Below, in pieces: positions 36,032-47,400 of a DNA stretch of 64,000 bases (positions are counted from its first letter, which is position 1; the number at the start of each line of letters is the position of its first letter). The position numbers and the translations under genes are program-made. The notes beneath the pieces were generated by a model that worked only from the letters and a program-made list of their open reading frames with translations, searched no databases and was not told the origin of the DNA. Location: assembly GCA_021613335.1 (NCBI GenBank), contig JAJTWR010000113.1, forward strand, positions 2,027,001 through 2,091,000, in the 5' to 3' direction. The stretch is from Whitmania pigra. Taxonomy: Eukaryota > Annelida > Clitellata > Hirudinida > Haemopidae.

Positions 36032-36100
36032 TATATATATAACAAGGATCTTGTGGGTATATATATATATTTTATAAAAATCTTTAATTCCGAATAAGTC

Positions 36101-36534
36101 CAAATCATCTCAGCAAAGGACTATAATCAAATAAATAAATTTAATTCCGAACCGATTTCATTGAAACTTGAAAGACGTTGACAATAGGCACCAGCAATTT
36201 TTCAGAATTCAAAGTTTCAAGTTGGAACAATTACAAAACATGTTTATAAAAAGTTTTGTGCAAACAAAATTGTTTAAACCATTAGAACTTATCGGATTTA
36301 CAAACAACCGATCCGAATCTGTGTCGTCCCTTCGCGCGCGTTATCATTTGCATGTTTCATCGTAAACATATACTATCTAACTCCTACTAGCTTTAAATTT
36401 AGTTTTGTATTAAAACAAAAACCAAAACTTAAAACTAATTGTCTTTGAGTAATATAAAGGTTAGTGATATTAACAATTTGAAGTTGCTTTCCTTTTGCCT
36501 TTAAACACCGGCGATCGTTTCCATCAGTTATATC
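36101..36534. other. Non-coding spacer
   Basis: No exon or repeat recognised beyond the end of the satellite remnant. Confidence 0.3.
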
Positions 36535-38269
36535 ATGCCTGCAAAGAGAAGAGTAACAAGGCAATCAGAAAAATTTGGAGGTTCCCCTGCAGATCTCCCA
36601 ACTTCAGACCTTCCAACTTATCAGGATGTGGCACGTTTTATTTACAAATTGAAAGATGCTAATTGTATTACAGATAAGCTAAATATCGTGAAAATTGCCT
36701 CGCGAGAATTACAAATTATCTGGACCAAATGCAGCCCTAGACTCATTTTATTAAATGAAAAAAGTATACATGTAAAGTTAATGCGGTTTTATGACAATGT
36801 CACTGCTTCCAATTCAAATAAAAAAAGTCTCGTACAATGAAAGTAATGACTGCAAACGAAAACAAGTTGTTTGATATTCTGGCTTGCTCTTGCTCTCTGC
36901 CTGTTCTGGATTGTTCTGACAAAAACATTAAATGTTCTGGATGCCCAAACTTGCACATTTATTGTAGCTGTGGCATCCAATTTAAGGTAACAGATTAAAT
37001 TTCTATACCAAATATTATAAAACTTTTGATAGAACATGAGTTCCTCTTCACTGTTGTCCTTTAAGTGATTTATATATGTTATTCTGTAAGTAATATTTTA
37101 CTAGGTTCCAGTGAAGGAAAGGTCTTTTATAAGAGATCAACGAATGAAGAATGGAACCAAGGGTTGTTTTCAAATAGCTGGAATTGATAAGCACAGTAAA
37201 CCAATGCCACCCACAAGTCCAACTTTTCAAGAATCTTTTAACAGTTCCCCAGACATTCCAGTAATACAGAAATTAGAGTCGTCCTTTGAATCTATGCAGA
37301 TGATAACAAAATACCATAAAATAACTAATGTTTATTTTTTTTATCATTTAAACAAACTTCGAAATGAATTTCAGAGTCAGTCTTTCTCCAAGTAGAGAAT
37401 TGGTCGTCAATGTAAAATATATTCAAATGGTGTACCAGCTAGGTTTGTCATCAAAAAATCCAGAGATTTTACAGATGGTCCTAAACTCATCTTCCAAATG
37501 CTACAAACCATACATTATTTGAATGAGAAGGACATAACAGGAATTACCTTTCCTGTTATTCAGAGGAACTGCTTCTGCCTTCAACCTGGTAATTTCCTTG
37601 CTGCCCTACATTATTCGGAAGAGGAATATCACAGAGCTCTGGCAGTGAAGAAAATATTGGAGAACAGAGCCAGCCCTATATTGGTTCCTAGACATGGAGA
37701 GAAGGATGGTATGAGAATAAATATCATACCAACAATTAACTTCAATGGTCAGGAATGGTCGACCCTCATCAACTTGGAGGATGTTGATTGCTTCCAACCA
37801 CCATGTGTTGCAGAATTCAACGACGAAGACTTAGCCAATATGGTTAAAAATAGAGGAACTCTTCCAAATATTCCTTGCCACAGTCAGACAGTTGAAAGAG
37901 GGTGACCCGTCAAAATAGCCCAGCGACAAAATAGCCCCGTCAAAACATCCCCGTCAATGTATCTTTATAAAAAAATATTTATATGAGTTGAAGACATTAA
38001 CCGATAACTGATTTCAAATTTTATTAAATGAAATGAGTTTTATGTTTTGATGGTGCTGCTTTGACGGGGCTATTTTGTCGCCGGGCTATTATGACTGGGT
38101 GCCTTGAAAGAGCTGTTAAGCTGACTTCTAAAACATCAAAAAAGGCAGTCAGTCTTAGCAAAAGGAATAACTTAATTCTTGCAAAATGCAAGAGTAGGAT
38201 GGACAGAAAATGTTTTAAAACAAAAAAAAGATTACAAATTTTTGTAGTTCTTGTAAATAAACTCATATG
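36535..38269 (+). pseudogene. Broken uncharacterised gene of a repetitive invertebrate family
   Basis: Exon-like blocks: 36535-36986 (MPAKRRVTRQSEKF..., then after a one-base slip in an A-run at about 36820, NKLFDILACSCSLPVLDC and a Cys-rich KCSGC...YCSC), and 37105-38269 (VPVKERSFIRDQRMKNGTKG, RFVIKKSRDFTDGPKLIFQM, NIPCHSQTVER, then LTSKTSKKAVSL). The LFDI.AC.C...DC and PCH.Q.VER.VKLT words recur in a widespread set of uncharacterised, high-copy invertebrate proteins known to me without a named function. Damage: the A-run frameshift, an in-frame TAG at 37393, and a 203-bp MITE inserted in the VER codons. Skipping the MITE and one target-site copy restores the frame exactly. Confidence 0.7.
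37901..38103. mobile_element. 203-bp MITE with 9-bp target duplication
   Basis: Inverted ends of about 45 bases: GGTGACCCGTCAAAATAGCC at the left and, reverse-complemented, GGCACCCAGTCATAATAGCC at the right, both continuing with GGCGACAAAATAGCCCCGTC or a one-base variant. TTGAAAGAG lies directly on both sides (37892-37900 and 38104-38112). A 9-base duplication suggests a Mutator-like source. It carries no coding sequence. Confidence 0.9.
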
Positions 38270-38693
38270 AAATCGCTGTGCAAAATTTAAATTAATTAAA
38301 TCAAAAAAGTAGCAAAGTGACTATTTTTACATACTAAGGTCATAAATGCAAAAATGAAAATGTGATTGAGATTGGAACGGAGCGTCCTAAAGCTTTGAGA
38401 TTTTAAATACTATCACAATGTAGTATAATTTAATTACTCCAACTTGAAGCGATTCATTTAAAAAAAAGTTAATTTTCACTGGTGCCTAGTTGACAAGGAG
38501 GTCAGTTTAGTATACTTTGCAAAACAAAAAGATACATTATTTTGCGTTTTATAGCCAAAAAAACTTCTTCTGGAAGTACTCTGGTTCATGAAGTAAGCTT
38601 TTAATTTTATTGTTTTAAAATTTAGAACGCTAACGTTTCTACGGGTATAATTATTTAAATTTTTTTTATTTTGTATCATAGGTTACCGTAACA

Positions 38694-39488
38694 ATGCCTC
38701 TAAAGAAAAATAAGTTAATTGGTCAAGTGACACCAGAGTAAAAAATGAAACTTCAACGTATACAAGATACTGAAGAGGAGCAGAATATTAGAATTGCGAA
38801 GCTTCGCGACAGGGCTGCTGCATCCAGAGCTTCTGAGACACAAGCGCTGCATGAGTCCCGACTACGGAACAACAGAGGTAGAGCTGCTACATCTAGAGCA
38901 TCTGAGACATTGCAGCAACGCACCAAATTATCACTGATTGATTAGCAAAACAACAAGGTATTATCATTTTTCTTGATGCTTCTGGAGGCACAGGAAAAAC
39001 ATTTTAAAATTTAATTCTGGCTGAAATCAGGGCTAAGGGAGAAATTGCTGTTTCTATTGCCCCTTCCGGAATTGCGGCAACGTTAATGTAGGGAGAAGGA
39101 CAGCCCATTCTGCACTTAAATTGCGACTTGACATAGGCAGACAAGAAAGTTCTACCCGCAACATAAGAAAATCAAGCGATGAGGCGCAAGTCCTCAGAAC
39201 ACGTAAGTTAATTGTTTGGGACGAATGCAACATGGCGCACAAGTAAGCTATCGAAGCCCTTAACATTACTCTCAGAAATTTGAGGGGAAATAACATCATA
39301 ATGAGAGGAATTCTGTTACTCCTCTGATGAGATTTTCGCCAAACTCTGCCCGTCATATCAAAGTCAACACCGGCCCATGAAATCCATGCTTGTTTAAAGC
39401 ATACATACCCCTCACCACCCACAGATATTTCTTTTAAATTCAAAAGATTGCAATTTCCAGTAAGACTTGCATTCTCGGTAACTGTAAA
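38694..39488 (+). pseudogene. Helitron PIF1-type helicase fossil
   Basis: 38694-38945 encodes Ala/Ser/Arg-rich repeats (RDRAAASRASETQALHESRL), typical of the N-terminal region of Helitron/PIF1 proteins. After stops, the helicase core follows: Walker A IFLDASGGTGKT, then SIAPSGIAATLM, KLIVWDECNMAHK (Walker B), DFRQTLPVI and LQFPVRLAFSVTVN. Multiple in-frame stops and small shifts. The fossil ends where an opposite-strand LINE begins. Confidence 0.8.
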
Positions 39489-41080
39489 CATTTATTTATT
39501 TATTTATTTGATTATAGTCCGTTGCATAACTGAGATGATTTGGACTTTAGTTAGTGTTAGTAAGTTAGAAGAATGAAAAGTATTAGAATAATAAAATGCA
39601 TTAATTAGTTATAGTAAAATTGTAAAAGGCTTATAGTAAGCCGCATCTGTTTTTGCAGATCCACCGATAAATGATGTCCATACTTGCTGGATTGCTAAGC
39701 ATGGATTTCATGTCGGATAGACCTGTATACATTTTAATTTCTCTCCTCAGGGCAGACTGCGCTGGGCATTCCATGAGGAAATGCTGCACACTTTCGTCTT
39801 CCTGAGGGCACTTTTCGCACCTTCCGTCTGGGTGCCGTTTCATGAGAAACAAGTGCTGATTCAGAGCACACTTTCCAACTCGGAGTCTGGAGATGAGAAC
39901 CTCTTTCCTTCTTGAGACACATTGGAATTTGCTCTTCGTCGACACTTGTTTCTCTATTTTCTTGTAGTGTTGGCTTCGCGGGTCCTCGTCCCATCTGGTC
40001 TGCCACTGTTGGAAGATGTTGCGGGCCACGGACCTTTTGACATCCTTGATAGACGCCGGAATCCGGAAGTCTATCTGATCTCTTGCAGTGGCTGCCTTTG
40101 CCAGGGCATCGGCCTTCTCATTGCCAGGGATTCCAACGTGGGCAGGGACCCAGACGAGAGTGACCTTTCTGCCGCTCCCTTGAATTTCTGAAATTAAAAA
40201 CTGTACATTTTTAATATCAGGAGCATAATTGTTGCCGTCCTTTAGAGCCTGTAGGGCACTAAGCGAGTCACTTAGGACGACAATGTCGAAGGACTCCTCC
40301 TGATATGAGTCCTTGACATGTAGTAAACATCGCTCGATGGCTGCCAGTTCGATTGAACTAATGCAGCTGTGACTCGACGTCCTGAGACTGATGTTTACTT
40401 CCTTCGTTGGGATGTAAATACCAATTCCGGCCTTGTTGTCCTCGGTCTTGGAGGCGTCCGTGTAGCAGAGGAGGCTGCCATGAAGATCCTCTATTTTCTC
40501 CCTTGCCACCAGCATCCGCAGAGGGTTGTCGGCTTCGAAGGAGAGGTTCGAGGAGTCGATAGTCGCTTTACTCAGTCTCCAAGGAGGGCATCTGAGAGGT
40601 CTCCCTGATGTCTTCCAGGAGATCTGCTGGGATGACCGACTCGACTTTCTTATGCGGAGGCTCCTCGCCTCTTATCCTCATCCTGCAGTGGAACCTCACT
40701 TCGACTTGGGACCTTGGCTCTGAAATAAAATATTTATTTTTAACCGGTTCATTATTTGTGGCGAACGATCTGAGGGCGAGGTTTGCCATGAGCTTCTTGC
40801 GACGAAGGTCGAGGGGAAGCTCACCGCACTCCACCCGCAGAGACGAGGCACTTGTGCCCTTCATGGCACCGCAGCAGATCTTCAGTGCCTGATACTGAAG
40901 ACTGTCGTATGTGTCTCGAATCTGCTTGCACCCCAGGTCGATTACCTCGCATCCATAATCAAGGACAGAGCAGATGGTGGCTCTATAGACTGTGAGCAGG
41001 GTGGATTTGCTCGCCCCCCACGAACTGCCCGAGATGGCTCTCATGGCGTTGAGTCTCTTATAACTGTAAACAGCTAGTAT
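39489..41080 (-). pseudogene. 5'-truncated RNase H-bearing non-LTR retrotransposon
   Basis: On the minus strand the 3' end is an (AAAT)n tail at 39489-39512. Going 5', 39631-40560 encodes RNase H: LLCYTDASK (Asp), SSIELAAIERCL (Glu), VVLSDSLSALQAL (Asp) and LVWVPAHVGIPGNEKADALA (His), then a Cys-rich end (CEKCPQEDESVQHFLMECP). 40568-41080 encodes the end of the RT region (SGSSWGASKSTLLTVYRATI, SVLDYGCEVI). A one-base shift near 40570 separates RT and RNase H. The clade is I/R1/Loa-like by its RNase H. Inserted in or next to the Helitron remnant. Confidence 0.88.
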
Positions 41081-41149
41081 GCTAAATATAAAGTTTATTA
41101 GAGGACGAAAATTGGTACAGATTTTCATAAAAACAAAACTATTGGTTCT

Positions 41150-44100
41150 TTTAAATGTATTTTTTTATTTCAATTTTAAAATTCAAAAGTAATATTAAAA
41201 TCTTTTTCGTAAAATTAAAAAGTAAGAATCTCATTAAGTATACATTTTTTGTCTAAATCTAAACCTAATAAAACTTTCTGAAGCCTTTATAATTTTTTTA
41301 ATTTCAATTAATCCCAGTTAAGAATTCATCTTCCGGCGTTTTTTCTGTTTAGCAAGGGTAATTCTTGAAAATATAATACGTCATTATAAAATATATTATG
41401 TCATAAAACATAATTAGAAAAATTGCAAAATTTGTAAAAATAAAATGGCCGATCAGAGAAACGCCTCAGAACAGGAAGCGTTAATATCCTGACGCATGTT
41501 ACTTTCAAAAAGACATGAGTTCGAGAATATCAAAATTTAAATACTGATTTATGTTGAGACACGTTTCTAATAGATAACACATTTTTATACTAAAAACAAA
41601 TCAATGTTAATAATTTGGTCGCAGATGAAATTTACTTCCAACTCGTATTGATAAAAAACCTCGATAAAAATGGAAAAAATACTTGACGAGTCGAGGAGGT
41701 GCCAGACGAGTTTTTGGAAATTTGTGTTCGGACCGTCTCTCGACTCCACATAGACCAGGGGTCTCAAACACGCGGCCCGCAAAGGCATTTCATGCGGCCC
41801 GCGACGAATACATATTAATAAAAATTTACATTACATTTTTCAATTGTTCTATTTCCGGTGTTTTAACTTTTGCAAAAGCGCCATCTAAACCAGGAGAAAA
41901 TCTTACCTACTTATTTATTCGTAGTCCTTCGATTGATTTTCGTGTAGCGCTCAAAGCGGACAGCCGGTTTATTATCGTTCAATGTTTGCTGCATTGTATA
42001 AATTTGATTTTACTATATTTTTTGAAAACAAGTGCCCATGTCTTCTGTTTCGAAAAAAAGAAAACTCGCAGACGAAAATAGAGTTTTTCAAGTCAGATGG
42101 GAGGATTTATATTTTGTGACTGAAGTCAGCGATAAAATTCAATGTCTCGTTTGTCTTCTCACAAAATCAAGCCTAATATTGATGCCATTGTTGACGCAAA
42201 ATGCTGCCAGGTCAGCAGTCAGTACAGAAAGTGACTGAAACCTAGGTTAACCAAATACAGATAAGCCAAAAACGATACATAAATTGACTACATTACATTT
42301 GTAATAAATGGATTTTAGAAAGTTTGTAAATCACTACGTTCTTATTACGTTGACTTGTTTATTAACTTTTTATCATTTTAAGCAAGTTCTGGCTATGCGG
42401 CCCTCGAGGAACTTTAGAAGTCATCACTCGGCCCTCTGAGCAATTTGAGTTTGAGATTCCTGACATAGACGGTCAGGCATGTAAACAGTGTTCTACCAAA
42501 ATCTCTTAATAAAATATTTTATTAAAGTAGTTACATGTCTGGATTGAATATAAAACAATTTAAGCATCTAGTGCTAGTGGATTGATAATTATTTAATAGT
42601 GCAATTCACAATAAGTCGCTTGCGACACCAAATGAATGTAAAGCATTTGGAAGCATCCATGCAAAATAAAAGTGATATGTTGTCAATATGTGTTCACAAG
42701 CAATGTTGAAATATGTGCCTTTATTTCAAGGCAAACAATGATTACAGCTAAATCCCAACAGAGTCTGAGCAACGAGGCAGTGTAAAAGTTTGGGAAAAAA
42801 TCTCAGTCATGGATATACGTGGTTATTAAAAAGATCGTTTTTAATAAAAAAAAATACAAAGAAACAATAATTTAATTTCTAAAAACTGTTCACCGCAGTA
42901 GAATGGAATACATTGTGAAAAAATTGCACATAAAAACTTCATCTAATACGAAATTGTACGTAAATGAATACCAGTATCATAAGGAAGGTGACCTTTACAA
43001 AATTAATGTAATCAGTAGAACTTCCTGAGCCATAGTTGCAAATATCGCCTACAAATAAGTTATAATTCACTCATAATTCAAACATAAATAAATTGCAATC
43101 ATTACAGTCAGCCAATGAAATGATTATCCTAAAGTCTCTGTGCCTCAAATAATTGAAGCATTACTAAAGTGTGCTTATTTTAAAATTAAAAACTATTTAT
43201 GCTAACAACTAAATAGCGTGACTCAACAATACATCATGCAATACAGCAGAATGTAATCAAAAAAGCATTCATGTCAAGACATTCATCAAAACTCCATGAA
43301 TGTACTGAAACATTAAAAAAATAATTGAGATCAAAAAGATTTTAGAAAAAAGAGATCAAATCATCAGGAATACAATAAATACTGCTGCCTGACTCGATGC
43401 AAAGTTACATGACATTGTTTGCAACAAATGATAAAATTAGCCACCATGTTAAATAATATTAAAATATTGAAAAGAATATTATATACGCCATATCATTCAA
43501 TATGTCATCACAAACTACTCGCTTGTAAACTTTTTACAAATATCTTGAAACTGTCGTTGAAGACAAGCAATTTAAACAATATTTTTCATAAGAGCATGAT
43601 TGGGCAATGCTCTTGTGACACTTCAGTTAATGAACAAGCATTTGTTAAGGCACAATAGTTATGTCAAATTGTTCCAAAAACTGAATGATCCAAGCAAAAG
43701 TCAAAAAAACAAGGGCATATAAACATTTAAGAGTTCAGACATGGCAGCAACAATGCAGAAATAACATTGAATGATTTTCACCATCAGCATAACCACAGTG
43801 TGTGGCAATTTATTTATATTTGGCTGGACCCACAATAAATTTATTGGTTCTCATTCTTCTTCAGTTCTTGAACTTTGTGTGGCATTCCGAGGCTTCTCCT
43901 GTAACTGCAGCCTTTCGCTCTGCCACTTAGGAAGTTTTCGCCTCCTGGCATTGGTGAACCAATAGTTGATCTGGGTAATATGGAGTTTTGTCTGATTTAC
44001 GAAGCTTTCCTTCTCTTCGTCACTGGGATATGGATTGTCCTCATGCTTCCTGAGCCACTCCTCCATTATGTTCACAGCCTGTTTATGAGCAGAAACACTA

Positions 44101-44404
44101 TCATGTGACTTCAGTTGGCTTCTAAAGTGTTTATATTAATTGTATATGCATGCTATTTGATTATTATCTTCAATCAAGCTGTCAATTAAAACTTGATTGA
44201 CCTATTTCTATTGACTAATTTTTTTTTATCAACTTCCTATGTGCTGAATTCCTTATAACTTGGAAAAGAATCATTACAATAATTATTTACCAAATCCTAA
44301 TATAAAAATATATGTAAAGCATTGTGACCATCAAATACATTCAATTTAATGACTATACAATAAATTCTTGAAGATGCAGTGATAAAATAGGGCAAACAAC
44401 TACC
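41150..44404. repeat. Segmental duplication, copy B (right part)
   Basis: 41150-41515 matches 30960-31345, and 42640-44404 matches 31345-33197. They are separated by about 1.1 kb of inserted sequence that includes a hAT derivative. The stretch 42643-44100 is almost identical to copy A, while the intron part 44110-44404 is only about three-quarters identical by eye. Confidence 0.75.
41756..42462 (+). mobile_element. Deleted hAT element (707 bp) with perfect 8-bp duplication
   Basis: Starts CAGGGGTCTCAAACACGCGG and ends TTGAGTTTGAGATTCCTG, with ACATAGAC on both sides (41748-41755 and 42463-42470). Internal ORF remnant 42032-42238 reads SSVSKKRKLADENRVFQVRW then IQCLVCLLTKSS, the N-terminal/BED-like start of GTF2IRD2-type hAT transposases. 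The rest of the transposase is deleted. Confidence 0.9.
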
Positions 44405-47400
44405 TCTTTTGGTAAAACTTTGTTCTTTCCTTTCTTTTCAACTTCAATCTCTTGCCTTTCCATATTCACAGGCTGGTTGCCCCTGCCCACCCTCCTTGGT
44501 GAAGATGTTAGGCTGTGAATGCCCCTTTCACCATCCATCAAGTACATGAGATGTGTATTAGTGGCATTGGTCGGCCCACAATTCACCCCATAGCCCATGG
44601 GGTCAGGTGGAACCATTATTCTTGAATCAAAATTGTCTCTTGGCTTGAAGTGTCCATAAGTCTCCATTGGAGTTCTCATGGTATAATTCTGGAAGGGCAT
44701 GTATGGATCGGAGTAGCTATTAGACGGATAAGTTGATACAAAATTGTTGCTGTTATAAGGAGGTTGTGCCATTGTTGCACACTGGTTATTATAGTCATGT
44801 GTCATAGAGTGGTAGCAGTTGCTGGCAGGAATGTTTCTCGATTTGGTTGATGGAGTCAAAGGCTGATATTGATGGTAATCATTGTTTTGTGATGGTGTCA
44901 TTGATTGAAGGCTCGGATCTTGATAGGTAGAATATGTGGTATTAGGAGGATAGTAAGTTGAGCTTTCCATGCCAACTGGAGAAGTAGGAGGTGCAGATAC
45001 CATGTGGTGATTTCCTGCTGTCTGTTTGGGAGATGTAATTCCATGCCAATGTGGAGCTTGGTTTCCATCTGGACCAAGCTCATTCTGAAACAAGATGAGG
45101 GATGCAATAATTGAATCATTTGGAATGATTGAGGTGGAAAACTGGTTCCAATAAAAAAATAATGCTTTATCTTATCTCAATTTCAATCAAATTTAATATG
45201 AATTTTATTTTAAACATGATTTCATGTTCACAAGATGCTCTTTTGGTTTATTTACAGCACTAATAATAATATTGCCATTTGTGTGACTAACATTTTATTT
45301 TAATATCAAACAACTACTTTCAATGCACTTGATACTAATAACCAATTTACGTTAATCAATAAATAAATTTAAAGATAGTTCACTTGCAACAAGCTTATAT
45401 AGTCCTTAAAGCCACTTAGGTATGCATACAATCAAATGCACCAACCGATTTAGACATGATATCACACAAGTTGTTGATGTCTGGACCAGGTGGTTTCGAA
45501 ACCTGCACAAGAAACCCGCCCTTCATCTTCCTCTTCTTCATCTTGTCTGCAATGCATTTAAGGTTTAATACCAATAATAACAAAAGTAATACTGGTGCTA
45601 ATACAACATTCAAATGCTATCCTACATAGAAGTTACGGCTTATTCAATTTTGACTATCATGGGTTTTGTATCTGCATGCAAGGTAAGGGTAATAAGTCGC
45701 AATTGGTCACAATCTCAATCCGATCTTGCACTGCCAAGTACTGTTCTCAAGTAGTGGTTATATATAAATGACAGAGCAAAAACCTAAAATTATTTATTTA
45801 TCCAGTCGAAGGGCTATTAGCCACTGATATGACCATTCTCAGAAAAGGCAAAAGATAGTCAACATTGAGCAATGTTTTATAGATAGTCAGTAATTGATAC
45901 AAATTTTGTAAAATCGATGTCAAGCAGTAATGATATAAATCGAGAAAAGTGCTGGCAGGTATCACCTCGTCTGTTAGGGATTTCCAGACAGCAACAACTC
46001 TGTTCAAACAAATTTAAACAAGTCCCAACATTCATTAACAGAAATATCCAATTCCAATCTTGTAACTAAAAGTAATTGTTTGAGTTCAAAATTTCCTCTT
46101 CTGTCTATAAAATGTGCCATTGAATTGTCTGATATCACTGCCTTGCAGTTGAGACAGATTGTGGTGTGATCACTTAAGGCACGGGGTCCAACATCCTCCA
46201 TAGTTGATATAAGAAGCTTATCATTTGAGAGTATAAAGTCAAATATGTGATCTTGTCAGATGATAAATTAACAATTTGTTTTAGACTAAATTCATTGAAA
46301 ATCCAAGAAGAGACCGCATATTGTATTACTTGGTGAATTATGACATTCCCAATCAATATCAGAAAACTTAAAGCCATCGAGCAGAACCACAGTTTTTGAT
46401 ATTGCGTAATTACTTGAGACATGTAATGCTCAAACCAACTGTGCTAATAAACAATGCCACCACCTCTTCTTGGTATATTCCAATAAACAGCATTAAAATG
46501 AAAAGGCAAGATAAAAACTGTTGGGCACTTCAATTGGAAGTCATGTTTCTATGACAAAGTATATCCAACTCAAATTCATATAGAAATATAACAGTCTCAT
46601 CAATCTTATTTAGAAGACTTTTGGCACTGGTCAGGGCAACATTAACCCCAAAAGGGCATTTCACTTGAGGAAGGAGCTGAGGGTTTTGATGCCACAACAC
46701 CCCTCTTCTTAAGTAGTTATTGACATTATTATTATTATTTTCTTCTGAACTCAGCCTCAGCATGCTGTTTGGAGAGGTCACGATTTATGAAAATATTTAT
46801 GATTGTCTGGTCTGGAGAGGAGTGAAAGAGAATGCTCTATTGGACTAGATCATCCATTTTGATGGTTGAAGCAATGGTGATTTTCAATGTGGGGTTTCCA
46901 GGTTGCAAGTGGCATGTCATCATAATTGTTGTTTTGATGGTTAGAAATTTGTCAGCAACTCGTGGATTTTTTGGTAGACTTTTCCTTTTTTCTTCTCTCA
47001 TTCTTCCTTAAGTGTTCAGATTGCTTCTGACATTCAAGCATGCTGGCTGGCAGGAGTGCAGACTCCATCTTGCCTTTCAGCTCACCCACTTTTGTTTCAA
47101 GGCCCTCCAGTCTCGAAATACACTTATCCATTACATGGTCCGAGGATTCAACTATTGTTTTAGTTATGTCTGACAGATGTACTAAAGGATTGTAGTTTGA
47201 ATTTATTATTCTATTTGTTGTGTCTGTCATTTATCAAGTGCTCTTCAAACATCTCATTGTTCTTCTCCAGCATTTTGAATTTGCTGACATTTTCTGAAGT
47301 GTATCATTCAAGAAATAGTTGTTTTTCTCCAATATTCTCTGCAGAATCACTTCTAAATTTTCCAAACTAACACAATGGGCACACTAGAAAGCACACAGAA

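Larger units (their letters stand above)
33490..36100. repeat. Single diverged satellite monomer split by an insertion
   Basis: 33490-33690 and 36032-36100 are the two halves of one monomer homologous to the 28-31 kb array (GCAAATATAGCATCCAGATC, GTCAGTGCCGAAATCTCC, then AACAAGGATCTTGTGGGTAT and AATTCCGAATAAGTCC). A hAT element sits between them at the TATATA stretch. Confidence 0.85.
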
